Positions 26,105-35,030 are shown, counted from the first letter of the stretch. The stretch is 46,894 bases of DNA from UBA1181 sp045617845 (GCA_045617845.1 JAZLJL010000013.1:1-46894); one strand, 5' to 3'. Program-made: numbers and translations. The notes: generated by a model from the sequence alone, not told the origin.

Positions 26105-27916
26105 TCATTCCTTAAGCAATTTCACATATTCCGCAGAGCCGTCCTCCTTATCAATTTTCAGCCAATAACCACCGGAAGGCAAGGAGGAAAGATCGATTTT
26201 CGCTCCCGCCATCACGCCATTTGAAATTAGCTCTCCCCTCATATCAAATAAACTATAAGGGGAATTATAATATCCTTTCACAAACAACACGTCATTCACT
26301 GGGTTAGGATAACAATAGAAATTCTCTCCCATTTCATCAACAACTTTCAGATCATCCGCATCCAAACGGACTGACCCAATAATCTCAGAACAATCATTAT
26401 TACCGGCTGTCATCGAACAAAAATAATCGACACCCTCTTGGATATCAGAACGTTTTAATTTCATGACATTATCCATTCCGATATAGGCAGGAAGTGAGTC
26501 ACCTTTTGAATTACTCCACGCATAATGAGGCAATCCAGCAGGAGCAGTGATTGTCACGAAGTCATCCGAAGAGTTGTTGTCCACCATCATCTCTAATCGC
26601 TTTGTGTTAGCGGTGAAATAGCAGTAAGCTCTATGGCCACCAGCCATAGGAACAATTTTAGCCTGCACTCTGTCTTTCCCGCACCCCCCACCAGGAAGAT
26701 TCACGTAAACAGCATATCCATCGTATGTCTCATCTGTATTTCTCCACGCCACATCATTACAGCTCATGTAAGGGACCCCATCTTCAAAAAGGTAATTTGT
26801 CGAGGCTTTTGCCCTATTACAATTCGTACAGACGGGAATCTCAACCAAACAATCATGCACCCACACTTCAATGTCCAAGGTATCACCTATATTTTCACGA
26901 AGGTCGAACACGCTAGTGCTCCAATCCTTATAACAAACATCATTGACCGAAGCATATTTCAAGCAGCTTCCAGCAATGTCTTGAAAAAACATCTGTCCAT
27001 TGCTCGTACAGAGCTCATATTCCCCGCATCCCGGTTTGATGATTTTTCCACTTCCCCTTTTTTTCAACGTCACGGAAACGAATGCGGAAGGGTGTTGACC
27101 TACTGCATGGGATCCGGATTGGTGACTTAAATTCGGAGAGTCCTCCAAGAATGACGCATATTGGCAAGTCAACAAGGTGCTGTTTTCGGTCACGACAAAT
27201 GAATAAACCATTCTTTCCGCCATAGCGCGTCTATAGTAACCTTCTGACTCGAAACTGGAATATGAAATTTCCGTGTCTCCTGTGCTTCCTATCCTAACCA
27301 CGTTCTGTCCCTCTTCGACTTTGTCAGGCATTGTGTAGAATGGAACTGATCCTGCGCATGCGTTTTTCACGCTTGGATCTAGTTTTCTTTCTGTTATGAT
27401 TTCAAATGATCCCTTGGGTTCATTGCCTGTGAAGATTAAAGTCTTAGGATATGATTCATCGTTGATTAGGTGTAAACGTCCATTATCGTCCAACCAATAT
27501 TTGTCATATGTGATATTCTCCCCTATAGTGAAAACCAAGTTGCCGTTTTTGTTGTAGAAATTTTTAATCGTTAGGCCATCTAATATATTGAATTTCTCAT
27601 CCACATCATAACGTACCCAACCATCATTATCCTCATCACCTTCTCCTCCGACGTTCCTCTTCGCGTAACATTTGTGGTTGGATATCTTATTGACAATCTG
27701 AGTCGCTTCGAAATCTTCCGCTCCAAAGAAGCCATAATACCTCTTCCAAACGCCTAATTGGTCGTCCGTGAAAGATTCAGGGAAACCCGTTTCAAAACTT
27801 AGTCCCGGCGTATCCTCATTGATGGCAAAAATCTCTCCGCAAACGCATGTATTCGCCAATGCGATAGCGAGTAAAATCCTTTTACTCTTCACAAAATGCA
27901 AATTCGTTTTTTTCAT
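26105..27916 (-). CDS. Secreted protein with T9SS C-terminal sorting domain
   Basis: This 603-residue secreted protein has a signal peptide (residues about 12-32, ending EIFA) and a final T9SS sorting domain of about 75 residues (NFYCYPNPVNDVLFV, then SLPSGGYWLKID, ending YVKLLKE). The body has no catalytic motif I recognise; it contains several cysteine pairs (including VCTNCNRA) and beta-rich segments, suggesting an extracellular binding or structural protein. The frame opens five codons upstream, but the ATG at 27916 directly precedes the signal peptide. A TAnnTTTG promoter is visible upstream. PorU is the expected processing enzyme. Confidence 0.8.
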   Translation of the reverse strand: MKKTNLHFVKSKRILLAIALANTCVCGEIFAINEDTPGLSFETGFPESFTDDQLGVWKRYYGFFGAEDFEATQIVNKISNHKCYAKRNVGGEGDEDNDGWVRYDVDEKFNILDGLTIKNFYNKNGNLVFTIGENITYDKYWLDDNGRLHLINDESYPKTLIFTGNEPKGSFEIITERKLDPSVKNACAGSVPFYTMPDKVEEGQNVVRIGSTGDTEISYSSFESEGYYRRAMAERMVYSFVVTENSTLLTCQYASFLEDSPNLSHQSGSHAVGQHPSAFVSVTLKKRGSGKIIKPGCGEYELCTSNGQMFFQDIAGSCLKYASVNDVCYKDWSTSVFDLRENIGDTLDIEVWVHDCLVEIPVCTNCNRAKASTNYLFEDGVPYMSCNDVAWRNTDETYDGYAVYVNLPGGGCGKDRVQAKIVPMAGGHRAYCYFTANTKRLEMMVDNNSSDDFVTITAPAGLPHYAWSNSKGDSLPAYIGMDNVMKLKRSDIQEGVDYFCSMTAGNNDCSEIIGSVRLDADDLKVVDEMGENFYCYPNPVNDVLFVKGYYNSPYSLFDMRGELISNGVMAGAKIDLSSLPSGGYWLKIDKEDGSAEYVKLLKE

Positions 27917-27976
27917 ATACACACCCTCCAAGTAGCTTTAATTTGTAGTTCATCTATATCACACATCTTTTCAAAG

Positions 27977-27984
27977 ATAACGAA
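27977..27984 (-). promoter_or_regulatory. -7 box (TATCTTTG) of the secreted-protein gene
   Basis: An exact TAnnTTTG on the minus strand lies about 60 bases before the ATG at 27916, with ATTG 20 bases further upstream as a possible -33 element. Confidence 0.6.
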
Positions 27985-28098
27985 AACTTCCTCTTTTGCA
28001 ATACTTTTTTATCATTTCTTATCAATTTCGTTTTTCATTTGAGTATATAAAGTGAACAACCGCCCGTAAATAGGGCGATTCGGCAGTCAAAAATTTTT

Positions 28099-28593
28099 TC
28101 AATCCCTATTTTTATGTCTCTGCATCCTCCGTAACCACCGTCGTTCCTCTTCACGGTATATTTCTTCATATTCATTCTTTTTCTCGCTACTCTGATCGAT
28201 GCATTGAATACCCCGCCAATGGTCCAACCCTACCAACATATTACCCGACAAATAGTTCTTGCCTTCGGAAGAATAGAAATGGAGGTGAACGAAGGTTTTG
28301 TACCAAGATCTAATTTTGAACCATCCCCAATAGGCATAAGACGAATCACATTGGATAGCGATTCGATGCTCGCCATACTCATTACGGAAAAACAGGAAAG
28401 AGCCACCATCTTCTAATATTCTGGTTCTCCCAAGATCCACATAATAACCCTGCTGATAGAAATCCACCTGTAATCGTTTCCTTAACGCTACATCTCCCGT
28501 CACCCATATAACATTAAAAGGGACAAAATAGAAAGCCAAAGGAAGGGTGACGGCTATGGCAACGATCGCTATGATGTATTTTATATATTTCAT
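28099..28593 (-). CDS. Orphan membrane-anchored protein
   Basis: This 164-residue protein has one N-terminal membrane segment (about residues 5-27) and a tryptophan/tyrosine-rich soluble domain (YWGWFKIRSWYKT), ending in a very basic and acidic helix (EEIYREEERRWLRRMQRH). I do not recognise it. No promoter box was found; the MITE-like repeat begins 12 bases before its start, so the element may supply or block its upstream signals. The single clean frame and membrane anchor support a real gene. Confidence 0.55.
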   Translation of the reverse strand: MKYIKYIIAIVAIAVTLPLAFYFVPFNVIWVTGDVALRKRLQVDFYQQGYYVDLGRTRILEDGGSFLFFRNEYGEHRIAIQCDSSYAYWGWFKIRSWYKTFVHLHFYSSEGKNYLSGNMLVGLDHWRGIQCIDQSSEKKNEYEEIYREEERRWLRRMQRHKNRD

Positions 28594-28603
28594 GGGGGCA
28601 TAT

Positions 28604-28787
28604 TCTAAAAAAGCTGTATAAATTTTTTTATTGGAGATTTTTATGAGAGACTTTTTAGGATATTTTGATTATTTCCGATAGGAGCAATGGGATTCCATTG
28701 TGACTGAGGGAATGATTAAAATAGAGAAAAAGTATCCATAAAAAGCCCAATAAGAAACTTTTTCGTAAATTTTTAAACAGCTTCTAA
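28604..28787. repeat. MITE-like palindromic element, complete copy
   Basis: This non-coding element of about 184 bases has imperfect terminal inverted repeats. The left end (CTAAAAAAGCTGTATAAAT, then TTTTTATGAGAGACTTTTT) is matched by the complement of the right end (TTAGAAGCTGTTTAAAAAT, then CTTTTTATGGATACTTTTT). Its last 141 bases are 97 percent identical to positions 1-141. It lies between recJ and the orphan gene. No transposase is in the window, so it would be a non-autonomous element; target-site duplications could not be defined. An alternative is a REP-like or regulatory RNA repeat. Confidence 0.65.
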
Positions 28788-28807
28788 ATAAATAAAAATC
28801 CTCGTTC

Positions 28808-30553
28808 TTATTCCACCGTCTTTATATCCTTGATCATCAATCGGATGGAAGTGGTTCCGTTGAAGTTATTCTCCTCGATGGTGTAACAGATGTCCACCGG
28901 ATTCAGCTCCTTGATATACTTGTTGAAGTCCACCTCGCCCGGACGTTTCGGCTGACCGAACCCGAAGGCGATACCGTTCATGATACACTCCGATTGGGAG
29001 TCAATCAGCTCCAGTTTCATATGCTCCTGCTCCTTACCCACCGCACGGCTCGTACCGTAGTCGAACACCCTGCGGGTGACGAACACAGGCTTGGCGTTCT
29101 CAGGACCATACGGATTGAACTGCTTCAGAAGGCGGAAGAACTTAGGCGTGATCTCCTTGAAATCGATGAAAGCGTCGATATCGATCTGAGGCTGTTTCTG
29201 CTCGTCAAGGATATTTTCGGAGACATACTCCTCGAAGCGGCGCTTGAACTCAGGCACGTTCTCCTCACGCATGGAGAGACCCACGGCGTACATATGGCCG
29301 CCGAAATTCTCCAACAAGTCACGGCAAGACTCGATCGCCTTGTAGATATCGAATCCCTGCACCGAGCGACCCGAACCCGTGGCGAAACCGTTGGAATGGG
29401 TCAAGACAATAGTAGGCTTATAATAAAGCTCCGTCAAACGGGAAGCCACGATACCGATGACACCCTTGTTCCAGTTGGCGTTATAGATGACGATGGAGTT
29501 TCTCTTCTCCAATCCGTCCTCGCTCTCCAACTCGTCCTTCGCCTCGTCGGTGATGCTCTTATCCAAATCCTTACGGGTATTGTTATACTGGTCGATACAG
29601 TCGCTCTTCGCCTTTGCGAAACTCAAGTCGCGGGAGATGAGGAGCTCCACCGCCTCACGGGCAGACTGCACACGTCCGGACGCATTCAGGCGAGGACCGA
29701 TCTTAAACACGATATCACTGATGGTGATCTCCCTATCCGCCAAGCCGCAGACATCGATGATGCTCTTCATGCCCAAGCTCGGGTTGGAGTTCAGTTGTTT
29801 CAAGCCATAGAAAGCGAGGATACGGTTCTCACCGTTGATAGGGACGATGTCAGACGCGATGCTCACGGCGAGGAAGTCCAACATAGGTTCCAATTTCTCG
29901 AAAGGGATGCCATTGTTAGAGGCGAAAGCCTGCATGAACTTAAAGCCGACGCCACAACCGGATAGGTTCACATCCGGATAGGTATTATCCGCGCGCTTCG
30001 AGTCGAGCACAGCCACCGCGTTAGGCAGACGGTCATCCGGAGTATGGTGGTCACAGATGATGAAATCGATTCCTTTGCTATTGGCGTAGTCCACCTTTTC
30101 CACAGCCTTGATGCCGCAGTCCAAGGCGATCACCAACTTAATCTTATTCTCATCCGCATAGTCGATGCCCTTGTAAGAGACGCCATACCCCTCAGTGTAA
30201 CGGTCCGGAATGTAAAAGTCCACGTTCGAATAGAACTGTTTCAAGAACTTGTACACGAGAGCGACCGCCGTGATACCGTCCACATCATAGTCGCCATAGA
30301 CAAGAATCTTCTCCTTGTTACCTATGGCGCGATTCAGCCTATCGACCGCCTTCTCCATGTCGTTCATCAAGAAAGGGTCATGTAAATCAGCTAGTTGCGG
30401 ACGGAAAAAGCTCTTCGCCTGGGCGAAGGTAGTGATACCTCTTTGCACCAACAATTGGCAAAGGACAGGACTAATGCCCAAAGCCTCGGAGAGCTGCATT
30501 TTCTGCATCTCCTGTTCATCGGTGAGAGAAGTGAAATTCCATCTATTAATCAT
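28808..30553 (-). CDS. recJ: Single-stranded-DNA exonuclease RecJ
   Basis: This 581-residue 5'-3' exonuclease acts on single-stranded DNA in recombination and mismatch repair. The DHH-family catalytic residues are present: GDYDVDG at 87-93, LDCG with Asp145 and CDHH at 167-170, followed by SGCGVGFKF and the DHHA1 glycine-rich motif (TGSGRSVQG). A C-terminal OB-like domain follows (FNPYGPENAKPVF). Length fits the family. It is a monocistronic minus-strand gene; the MITE-like element begins 20 bases beyond its stop. Confidence 0.94.
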   Translation of the reverse strand: MINRWNFTSLTDEQEMQKMQLSEALGISPVLCQLLVQRGITTFAQAKSFFRPQLADLHDPFLMNDMEKAVDRLNRAIGNKEKILVYGDYDVDGITAVALVYKFLKQFYSNVDFYIPDRYTEGYGVSYKGIDYADENKIKLVIALDCGIKAVEKVDYANSKGIDFIICDHHTPDDRLPNAVAVLDSKRADNTYPDVNLSGCGVGFKFMQAFASNNGIPFEKLEPMLDFLAVSIASDIVPINGENRILAFYGLKQLNSNPSLGMKSIIDVCGLADREITISDIVFKIGPRLNASGRVQSAREAVELLISRDLSFAKAKSDCIDQYNNTRKDLDKSITDEAKDELESEDGLEKRNSIVIYNANWNKGVIGIVASRLTELYYKPTIVLTHSNGFATGSGRSVQGFDIYKAIESCRDLLENFGGHMYAVGLSMREENVPEFKRRFEEYVSENILDEQKQPQIDIDAFIDFKEITPKFFRLLKQFNPYGPENAKPVFVTRRVFDYGTSRAVGKEQEHMKLELIDSQSECIMNGIAFGFGQPKRPGEVDFNKYIKELNPVDICYTIEENNFNGTTSIRLMIKDIKTVE

Positions 30554-30729
30554 TGTATATATTTTTTATTTTTCTTCGTAAGCAACAATTCTTTCCCAAG
30601 ACAAAATCCACAATGGCCCTAAGGAAAAAATAATTTTGTAAATTTAATAAAAACATACCAAAACACCGCAAAGAATCATTTTTTTTCGCATTTAACTTTT
30701 TTTCGCGTTACACGATGCATCATTTTTAT

Positions 30730-30737
30730 TAATTTAG
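30730..30737 (+). promoter_or_regulatory. Near-consensus -7 box (TAATTTAG) of the ClC gene
   Basis: It lies 34 bases before the ATG, the same spacing as in the lipoprotein array. One base differs from TAnnTTTG. An exact TAATTTTG at 30631-30638 is an alternative with a longer leader. Confidence 0.35.
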
Positions 30738-30771
30738 CCGTTCGTTTTTTTGAGAAGAAAGATATTAGGAC

Positions 30772-32541
30772 ATGGTAGAAGAATATTTTATACGTTTTTT
30801 ACGATGGAGGGAGGCCAACATTAGCGAGAGGCACTTTACAATATTTTTGAGTTTCCTTACGGGTGTATTTTGTGCGATAGCGGCCTTTGTGCTGAAATAC
30901 ATAGTGGAACTTTTGCACCAGATCGTAAAAAGCAATTTCACGAACGGAACTTTGAACTACCTATATTTGGCGACTCCAATCATCGGAGTATGTATCGCCA
31001 GCGCCTTTGTACGATACATCGTCAAAGATGACATCAGCCACGGAGTGACGAAAATCATGTTCGCCATCTCACAGAAAAAGGCGAGAATCAAGCGGCACAA
31101 CATGTGGTCCTCCATCATAGCCAGTTCGTTCACCATCGGATTCGGAGGATCGGTCGGAGCCGAGGCCCCTATTGTGTTGACGGGTTCCGCCATAGGATCC
31201 AACCTCGGACAATTGTTCCGCATGGAGCAGAAGACGTTAATGCTTCTGGTCGGGTGTGGAGCAGCCGGCGCAGTGGCAGGAATCTTTAAGGCGCCGATCG
31301 CCGGCGTCTGTTTCACCCTGGAAGTGTTGATGCTCGATTTGACGATGGCCTCCATCGTGCCTTTGCTCATTTCGGCGGCAACCGCATCTGTTTTCACCTA
31401 TTTGTTCTCCAGTTCAGACGCGATGTTCACCTTCGAACCCATTCCGTTCTCCATCGGGAACGTGCCTTATTACGTAGCTCTCGGAATCCTTTGCGGTTTC
31501 GTCTCACTCTACTTTACTAGAGGAATGACCAAGTTGGAGTCCTTCTTCGCCAGCCTCAACACGCCAATCAAAAAACTATTCGCCGGCGGTATCATGCTAA
31601 GCATACTCATTTTCTTCATTCCGCCATTATACGGAGAGGGATACGACACCATCAGTTCCCTATTGGAAGGCAACGTGCAAGCGATCACGGAGAACAGCGT
31701 GTTCTACGATTTCAAGGATAATTTCTGGATGGTATTATTGTTTCTGTTCCTCATCATCTTCTTCAAGATATTCGCATCCGCGGCGACAAACGGTAGTGGA
31801 GGAACAGGCGGGATCTTCGCCCCAAGTCTATTCGTCGGATGTATAGCAGGTTACGCCATGGCGTTCATTTCCAACTACATGAGTATCGATTTGCCGGAGA
31901 AGAACTTCGCCTTGGCGGGCATGTCCGGCGTCATGTCCGGTGTCATGCACGCACCCTTGACGGGAGCATTCCTCATTGCTGAACTTACGGGAGGCTACGA
32001 CCTGTTCATCTGCCTGATGATCACGTCGACGGTGGCATACGTCACCATCATCGCATTCGAACCCCATAGTTTGTACGCCATGCGTTTGGCCAAGAAGGGC
32101 GAATTGCTCACTCACAACACGGACAAAAACATCTTGACACTTCTGAAAACGGAGAATGTGGTCGAAACGGATTTCCAGACACTCCATCCGGAGATGTATT
32201 TGGGCGACGTGATAAAAATCGTGGCGAACTCGAACCGTAACATCTTCCCTGTCTTGGACTCCAAACATAGGATGGTCGGGCTAATCAGCCTGAACGAAAT
32301 CCGAAACATCATGTTCCGACCGGAGTTATACAACAGATTCAAAGTGTCGAAACTGATGATATCGCCACCGGATTTCATCTCGTTGGACGAACCGATGGAG
32401 AAAGTAATGTACAAATTCGAAAAGACGAAAGCATGGAACCTCCCGGTCGTGGACAACGAAGGGAAATATTTCGGATACGTATCCAAATCCAAAATCTTCT
32501 CTGCTTACAGGGAATTATTGGTAACGTTATCGGACGATTAG
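30772..32541 (+). CDS. ClC-type chloride channel/antiporter with CBS domains
   Basis: This 589-residue protein has a ClC membrane domain (about residues 20-430, some ten to twelve helices) and a C-terminal pair of CBS domains (about 450-585). Selectivity-filter motifs are visible: GFGGSVGAEAP (Glu131 at the position of the gating glutamate) and NGSGGTGGIFAPSLFVG. In the former motif the usual Arg of GREGP is Ala, a common variant of this subfamily. The CBS pair may bind adenine nucleotides and regulate flux. Whether it is a channel or a chloride/proton antiporter cannot be settled here. A strong terminator follows. Confidence 0.92.
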   Translation: MVEEYFIRFLRWREANISERHFTIFLSFLTGVFCAIAAFVLKYIVELLHQIVKSNFTNGTLNYLYLATPIIGVCIASAFVRYIVKDDISHGVTKIMFAISQKKARIKRHNMWSSIIASSFTIGFGGSVGAEAPIVLTGSAIGSNLGQLFRMEQKTLMLLVGCGAAGAVAGIFKAPIAGVCFTLEVLMLDLTMASIVPLLISAATASVFTYLFSSSDAMFTFEPIPFSIGNVPYYVALGILCGFVSLYFTRGMTKLESFFASLNTPIKKLFAGGIMLSILIFFIPPLYGEGYDTISSLLEGNVQAITENSVFYDFKDNFWMVLLFLFLIIFFKIFASAATNGSGGTGGIFAPSLFVGCIAGYAMAFISNYMSIDLPEKNFALAGMSGVMSGVMHAPLTGAFLIAELTGGYDLFICLMITSTVAYVTIIAFEPHSLYAMRLAKKGELLTHNTDKNILTLLKTENVVETDFQTLHPEMYLGDVIKIVANSNRNIFPVLDSKHRMVGLISLNEIRNIMFRPELYNRFKVSKLMISPPDFISLDEPMEKVMYKFEKTKAWNLPVVDNEGKYFGYVSKSKIFSAYRELLVTLSDD

Positions 32542-32566
32542 GGATTTTCTTTTACCTCATAAGAAG

Positions 32567-32598
32567 CAGGAACATTTCATTTTGTTCCTGTTTTTTTT
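32567..32598 (+). terminator. Terminator after the ClC gene
   Basis: An eight-pair stem (CAGGAACA / TGTTCCTG) with an eight-base loop is followed by eight T. It isolates the lipoprotein array from the ClC gene. Confidence 0.85.
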
Positions 32599-32648
32599 CT
32601 TAATCAAAAAAAAAAATCATTTCCCATTAGGAAAGAAAAAAGATCAAT

Positions 32649-32656
32649 TATCTTTA
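32649..32656 (+). promoter_or_regulatory. -7 box (TATCTTTA) of array lipoprotein 1
   Basis: One base differs from TAnnTTTG. It lies 28 bases before the ATG at 32685. Confidence 0.45.
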
Positions 32657-32684
32657 GAAAACATTAACAATAAAATCAAATATC

Positions 32685-33116
32685 ATGAAGAAATTTTTAT
32701 TAGTTCTTGGTTCTTGGGCAATGATGTTGGCAGGAACCGCAGCGTTTACTTCTTGTGGAGACGACGATGACGACAACGGCAAAGGAGGTGGAGGAGACAC
32801 TTACACCGAATACTTCGAGAAGAACAACTTCAACGGAGCTGTAATCGTTGGGGATGACATTCTTTATAGGAATAGTCTCGGGAATGGCTATGAGCAACTT
32901 ATCGTATACCAATTCGATGGAGATAAATTCGTTAACGCACTGTCTTATTTAGACATGGGGACCGAAGCGGCCGCTAAACAAGCAGCAGAAAGCTCATCCG
33001 AGGCCACAAGCAAGGGGAAATGGCTTGTAACAACATTGAGCCAAGAATATAGCAAAGCATTTGACGGCATAACGAAGCAAGAATATTGCGATATCTTAAA
33101 CAGCGCAAATTATTAA
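32685..33116 (+). CDS. Array lipoprotein 1 (smallest paralogue)
   Basis: This 143-residue lipoprotein is the first of five tandem paralogues. The signal peptide MKKFLLVLGSWAMMLAGT ends in lipobox FTSC (Cys24), followed by the Asp-rich GDDDDD and a glycine linker. The body shows the family columns: VGDDIL (about 56-61), VYQFDGDKF (about 74-82), an AAAKQAAE helix, KGKWLV and a final ITKQEY. It is shorter and more divergent than the other four. The Asp run behind the cysteine is like the Bacteroidota lipoprotein export signal, so surface exposure is likely. I do not recognise the mature domain. It has its own promoter box and a hairpin after the stop. Confidence 0.85.
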   Translation: MKKFLLVLGSWAMMLAGTAAFTSCGDDDDDNGKGGGGDTYTEYFEKNNFNGAVIVGDDILYRNSLGNGYEQLIVYQFDGDKFVNALSYLDMGTEAAAKQAAESSSEATSKGKWLVTTLSQEYSKAFDGITKQEYCDILNSANY

Positions 33117-33138
33117 TAACACAATAACAAAATCTAAC

Positions 33139-33187
33139 AAAGACGTTTTCAACGCGGCACACTATACGCCCTGTTGGAAACGTCTTT
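33139..33187 (+). terminator. Hairpin after array lipoprotein 1
   Basis: A 15-pair stem (AAAGACGTTTTCAAC with its complement, one G-U) and a 19-base loop sits 22 bases beyond the stop; the T tract is short. The remaining 270 bases to the next gene hold only its promoter. Confidence 0.6.
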
Positions 33188-33422
33188 CCGTATATGCTTA
33201 TTATATTACAATAACTATCTGTAATATATAACATCAAAGAGAGAAACGGTTAAAAGCCAAACACCTCCAACCAATAGCAGGGAAGCATCCAATCAAAACT
33301 ACCGAAAAGAATGACTATAAAAAAACAATCCGGGATGATTTCACTCACAACAATCGACCAAACATACGACATTATAGAGTGTAAAAAATAACAAATAACA
33401 CAAACATAAAGGAATAATTACT

Positions 33423-33430
33423 TATATTTG
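33423..33430 (+). promoter_or_regulatory. -7 box (TATATTTG) of array lipoprotein 2
   Basis: An exact TAnnTTTG lies 29 bases before the ATG at 33460. Confidence 0.6.
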
Positions 33431-33459
33431 CACAATATTTATCAAATTTAAGTTATATA

Positions 33460-33945
33460 ATGAAGAAACTTTTATTGATTTTAGGTTCCTGGGCAATGAT
33501 GTTGATTGGGACCGCAACTTTCACATCTTGTGGAGACGACGAAGGCAACAACAATGATGGCAACAATGGTGACACAAGTTCACAAATCACTTTAGTTGAG
33601 AAGTACAAGGACATCAAAGAGGCTACTATTGTCGGAGACGACGTTCTATATCCAGATCCAATTTTCCAAGGCATGATTGCAGTTTACCACTTCAATGGAA
33701 ATAAAATTGAAAGCGCGAAAATGTACATCAAAACCGGGAACGAAGTAATAGAGAAAGCAATAAAAGAAGAATATAGTGCAGAAGACGGATATGACATTAC
33801 TATCGAAGGCGGGTACATCATCATCAACGCTTTAGACGAGGAAGAACTAATGGAGATGCAAGGAATAACGAAACAGGAACTTATAGAGGAATTAAACGAA
33901 GAGCAAGGATTTCTTTTCGAGCCAGAAGAATACCAAGAAGATTGA
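33460..33945 (+). CDS. Array lipoprotein 2
   Basis: This 161-residue lipoprotein has lipobox FTSC at Cys24 and an Asp/Asn/Gly-rich linker. Its body follows the family pattern more clearly than the first paralogue: LVEKYKDIKEATIVGDDVL, then VYHFNGNKIESAK, a helical stretch NEVIEKAIKEEY, GGYIIINA and ITKQELIEELNEE. The C-terminus is very acidic (FEPEEYQED). Predicted secondary structure is a small alpha/beta domain. Function unknown. It has an independent promoter and terminator. Confidence 0.88.
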   Translation: MKKLLLILGSWAMMLIGTATFTSCGDDEGNNNDGNNGDTSSQITLVEKYKDIKEATIVGDDVLYPDPIFQGMIAVYHFNGNKIESAKMYIKTGNEVIEKAIKEEYSAEDGYDITIEGGYIIINALDEEELMEMQGITKQELIEELNEEQGFLFEPEEYQED

Positions 33946-34012
33946 CATGACACGACAACGGCACAAGGCCAAGTACCGTGACATTGTCATATAAGATTCT
34001 TATAACACTCTC

Positions 34013-34054
34013 AAACGTTTCCAATGGGAAGAAAGCCATTGGAAACGTTTTTGT
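34013..34054 (+). terminator. Terminator of array lipoprotein 2
   Basis: A perfect 15-pair stem (AAACGTTTCCAATGG with its complement) and an eight-base loop is followed by a T run. The core ACGTTTCCA resembles the hairpin after lipoprotein 1. Confidence 0.85.
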
Positions 34055-34156
34055 CATATAGCGGCAAAAGGAGGGGAAAGATGCCATCAACCTAAGATGG
34101 CACAAGGATTGGGAAGAAAAAAAATCAATTCCTTTCTAAAAGACAACAACATATTA

Positions 34157-34164
34157 TATATTTG
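34157..34164 (+). promoter_or_regulatory. -7 box (TATATTTG) of array lipoprotein 3
   Basis: An exact TAnnTTTG lies 33 bases before the ATG, within a sequence shared with paralogues 4 and 5 (ACATATTATATATTTG). Confidence 0.65.
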
Positions 34165-34183
34165 TACAATATATTAACAACAA

Positions 34184-34197
34184 AACATAATAATGTT
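34184..34197 (+). promoter_or_regulatory. Palindrome directly before the start codon of lipoprotein 3
   Basis: A perfect inverted repeat AACAT-AATA-ATGTT abuts the ATG at 34198. The same element precedes lipoproteins 4 (35049-35062) and, with a G-U compatible change, 5 (35863-35876). It could be a translational control hairpin or an operator. Confidence 0.45.
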
Positions 34198-34758
34198 ATG
34201 AAGAAATTTTTATTGATCTTAGGTTCTTGGACAATGATGTTGATGGGTATAGGAACCGTAACTTTCACTTCTTGCGGAGATGACGACATAGACGTAGATA
34301 TCGACAGATCCATGGATGGCAACAACGGTGACAACGGTGGCAACAGCGACAACGGTGGCAACGGAGACAACGGTGACAATACTTTAATAAGGCAGCAAAT
34401 TGCTATAGTCGAAAGCCTCAAAGACATCACAGAAGCCACAATCATAGGTGATGACATTTACTGTCCATTGATATTAATGAATACTAATTTAGGAATGGGA
34501 GTCTACCACTTCAAAGGGGAAAAACTTCAATACGCCAACTCGTTCCATTTTTTCGAAACTGAAGAAGGCGCAAAACAAATAACAGAGGAAATTAATGATC
34601 CCAATTGTACATGCGAAGGCAATTATTTAATCGCGATGAGTTCTCTCGAAGAATTACAGGAGGATGGATATCCAATAAACCTGGACAAAAAAAATTTCGC
34701 CCAATATTTGAACGAGGAAATTAAACAAGGACAAGATTTAATAAATAATATGTATTGA
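34198..34758 (+). CDS. Array lipoprotein 3 (long linker)
   Basis: This 186-residue lipoprotein has its lipobox at Cys26 (FTSC) and the longest linker of the family: an Asp-rich start, then an Asn/Gly/Asp tract of short repeats such as NGDNGGN, to about residue 62. The body keeps the family columns: VESLKDITEATIIGDDI, VYHFKGEKLQYAN, FFETEEGAKQITEEI, EGNYLIAM and FAQYLNEEI. The frame opens 12 codons upstream, but the ATG at 34198 aligns with all paralogues. The DNA repeat in the linker could change length by slippage without breaking the frame. Function unknown; surface exposure likely. Confidence 0.88.
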   Translation: MKKFLLILGSWTMMLMGIGTVTFTSCGDDDIDVDIDRSMDGNNGDNGGNSDNGGNGDNGDNTLIRQQIAIVESLKDITEATIIGDDIYCPLILMNTNLGMGVYHFKGEKLQYANSFHFFETEEGAKQITEEINDPNCTCEGNYLIAMSSLEELQEDGYPINLDKKNFAQYLNEEIKQGQDLINNMY

Positions 34759-34832
34759 CAATAAGTTCATTGCGCAAATAAAGGCACAGCACACTTGAAC
34801 ATATTGTATTCTTCAAAACATAAAACCCAGAC

Positions 34833-34875
34833 GTTCCCGATGATTGTATAGAACACTTTCATCGGGAACTTTTTT
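34833..34875 (+). terminator. Terminator of array lipoprotein 3
   Basis: An 11-pair stem (GTTCCCGATGA with its complement) is followed by six T. It is nearly identical to the terminator of lipoprotein 4. Confidence 0.85.
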
Positions 34876-35022
34876 ATACAAAAAAGCACAGACACGAACA
34901 TTGGCGATAGGGTTTAAGGTCAAGGGATGAAAACTCATTTTCCCAAAAACTTGGACGACGAAAAAAAGACAAGAAAAAGAAAAAATCTCACATAATCATT
35001 TCAAAAATACAACGACATATTA

Positions 35023-35030
35023 TATATTTG
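35023..35030 (+). promoter_or_regulatory. -7 box (TATATTTG) of array lipoprotein 4
   Basis: An exact TAnnTTTG lies 32 bases before the ATG at 35063. The AACAT-AATA-ATGTT palindrome (35049-35062) sits between box and start. Confidence 0.65.

Noticed and set aside
28050..28085. Small GC hairpin (CGCCC/GGGCG) after the orphan gene as a terminator
   Set aside because: The stem is only five pairs and no T run follows on the strand of the orphan gene.
28994..29965. 323-codon open frame antisense to recJ
   Set aside because: Shadow of a well-supported gene with all DHH motifs on the other strand.
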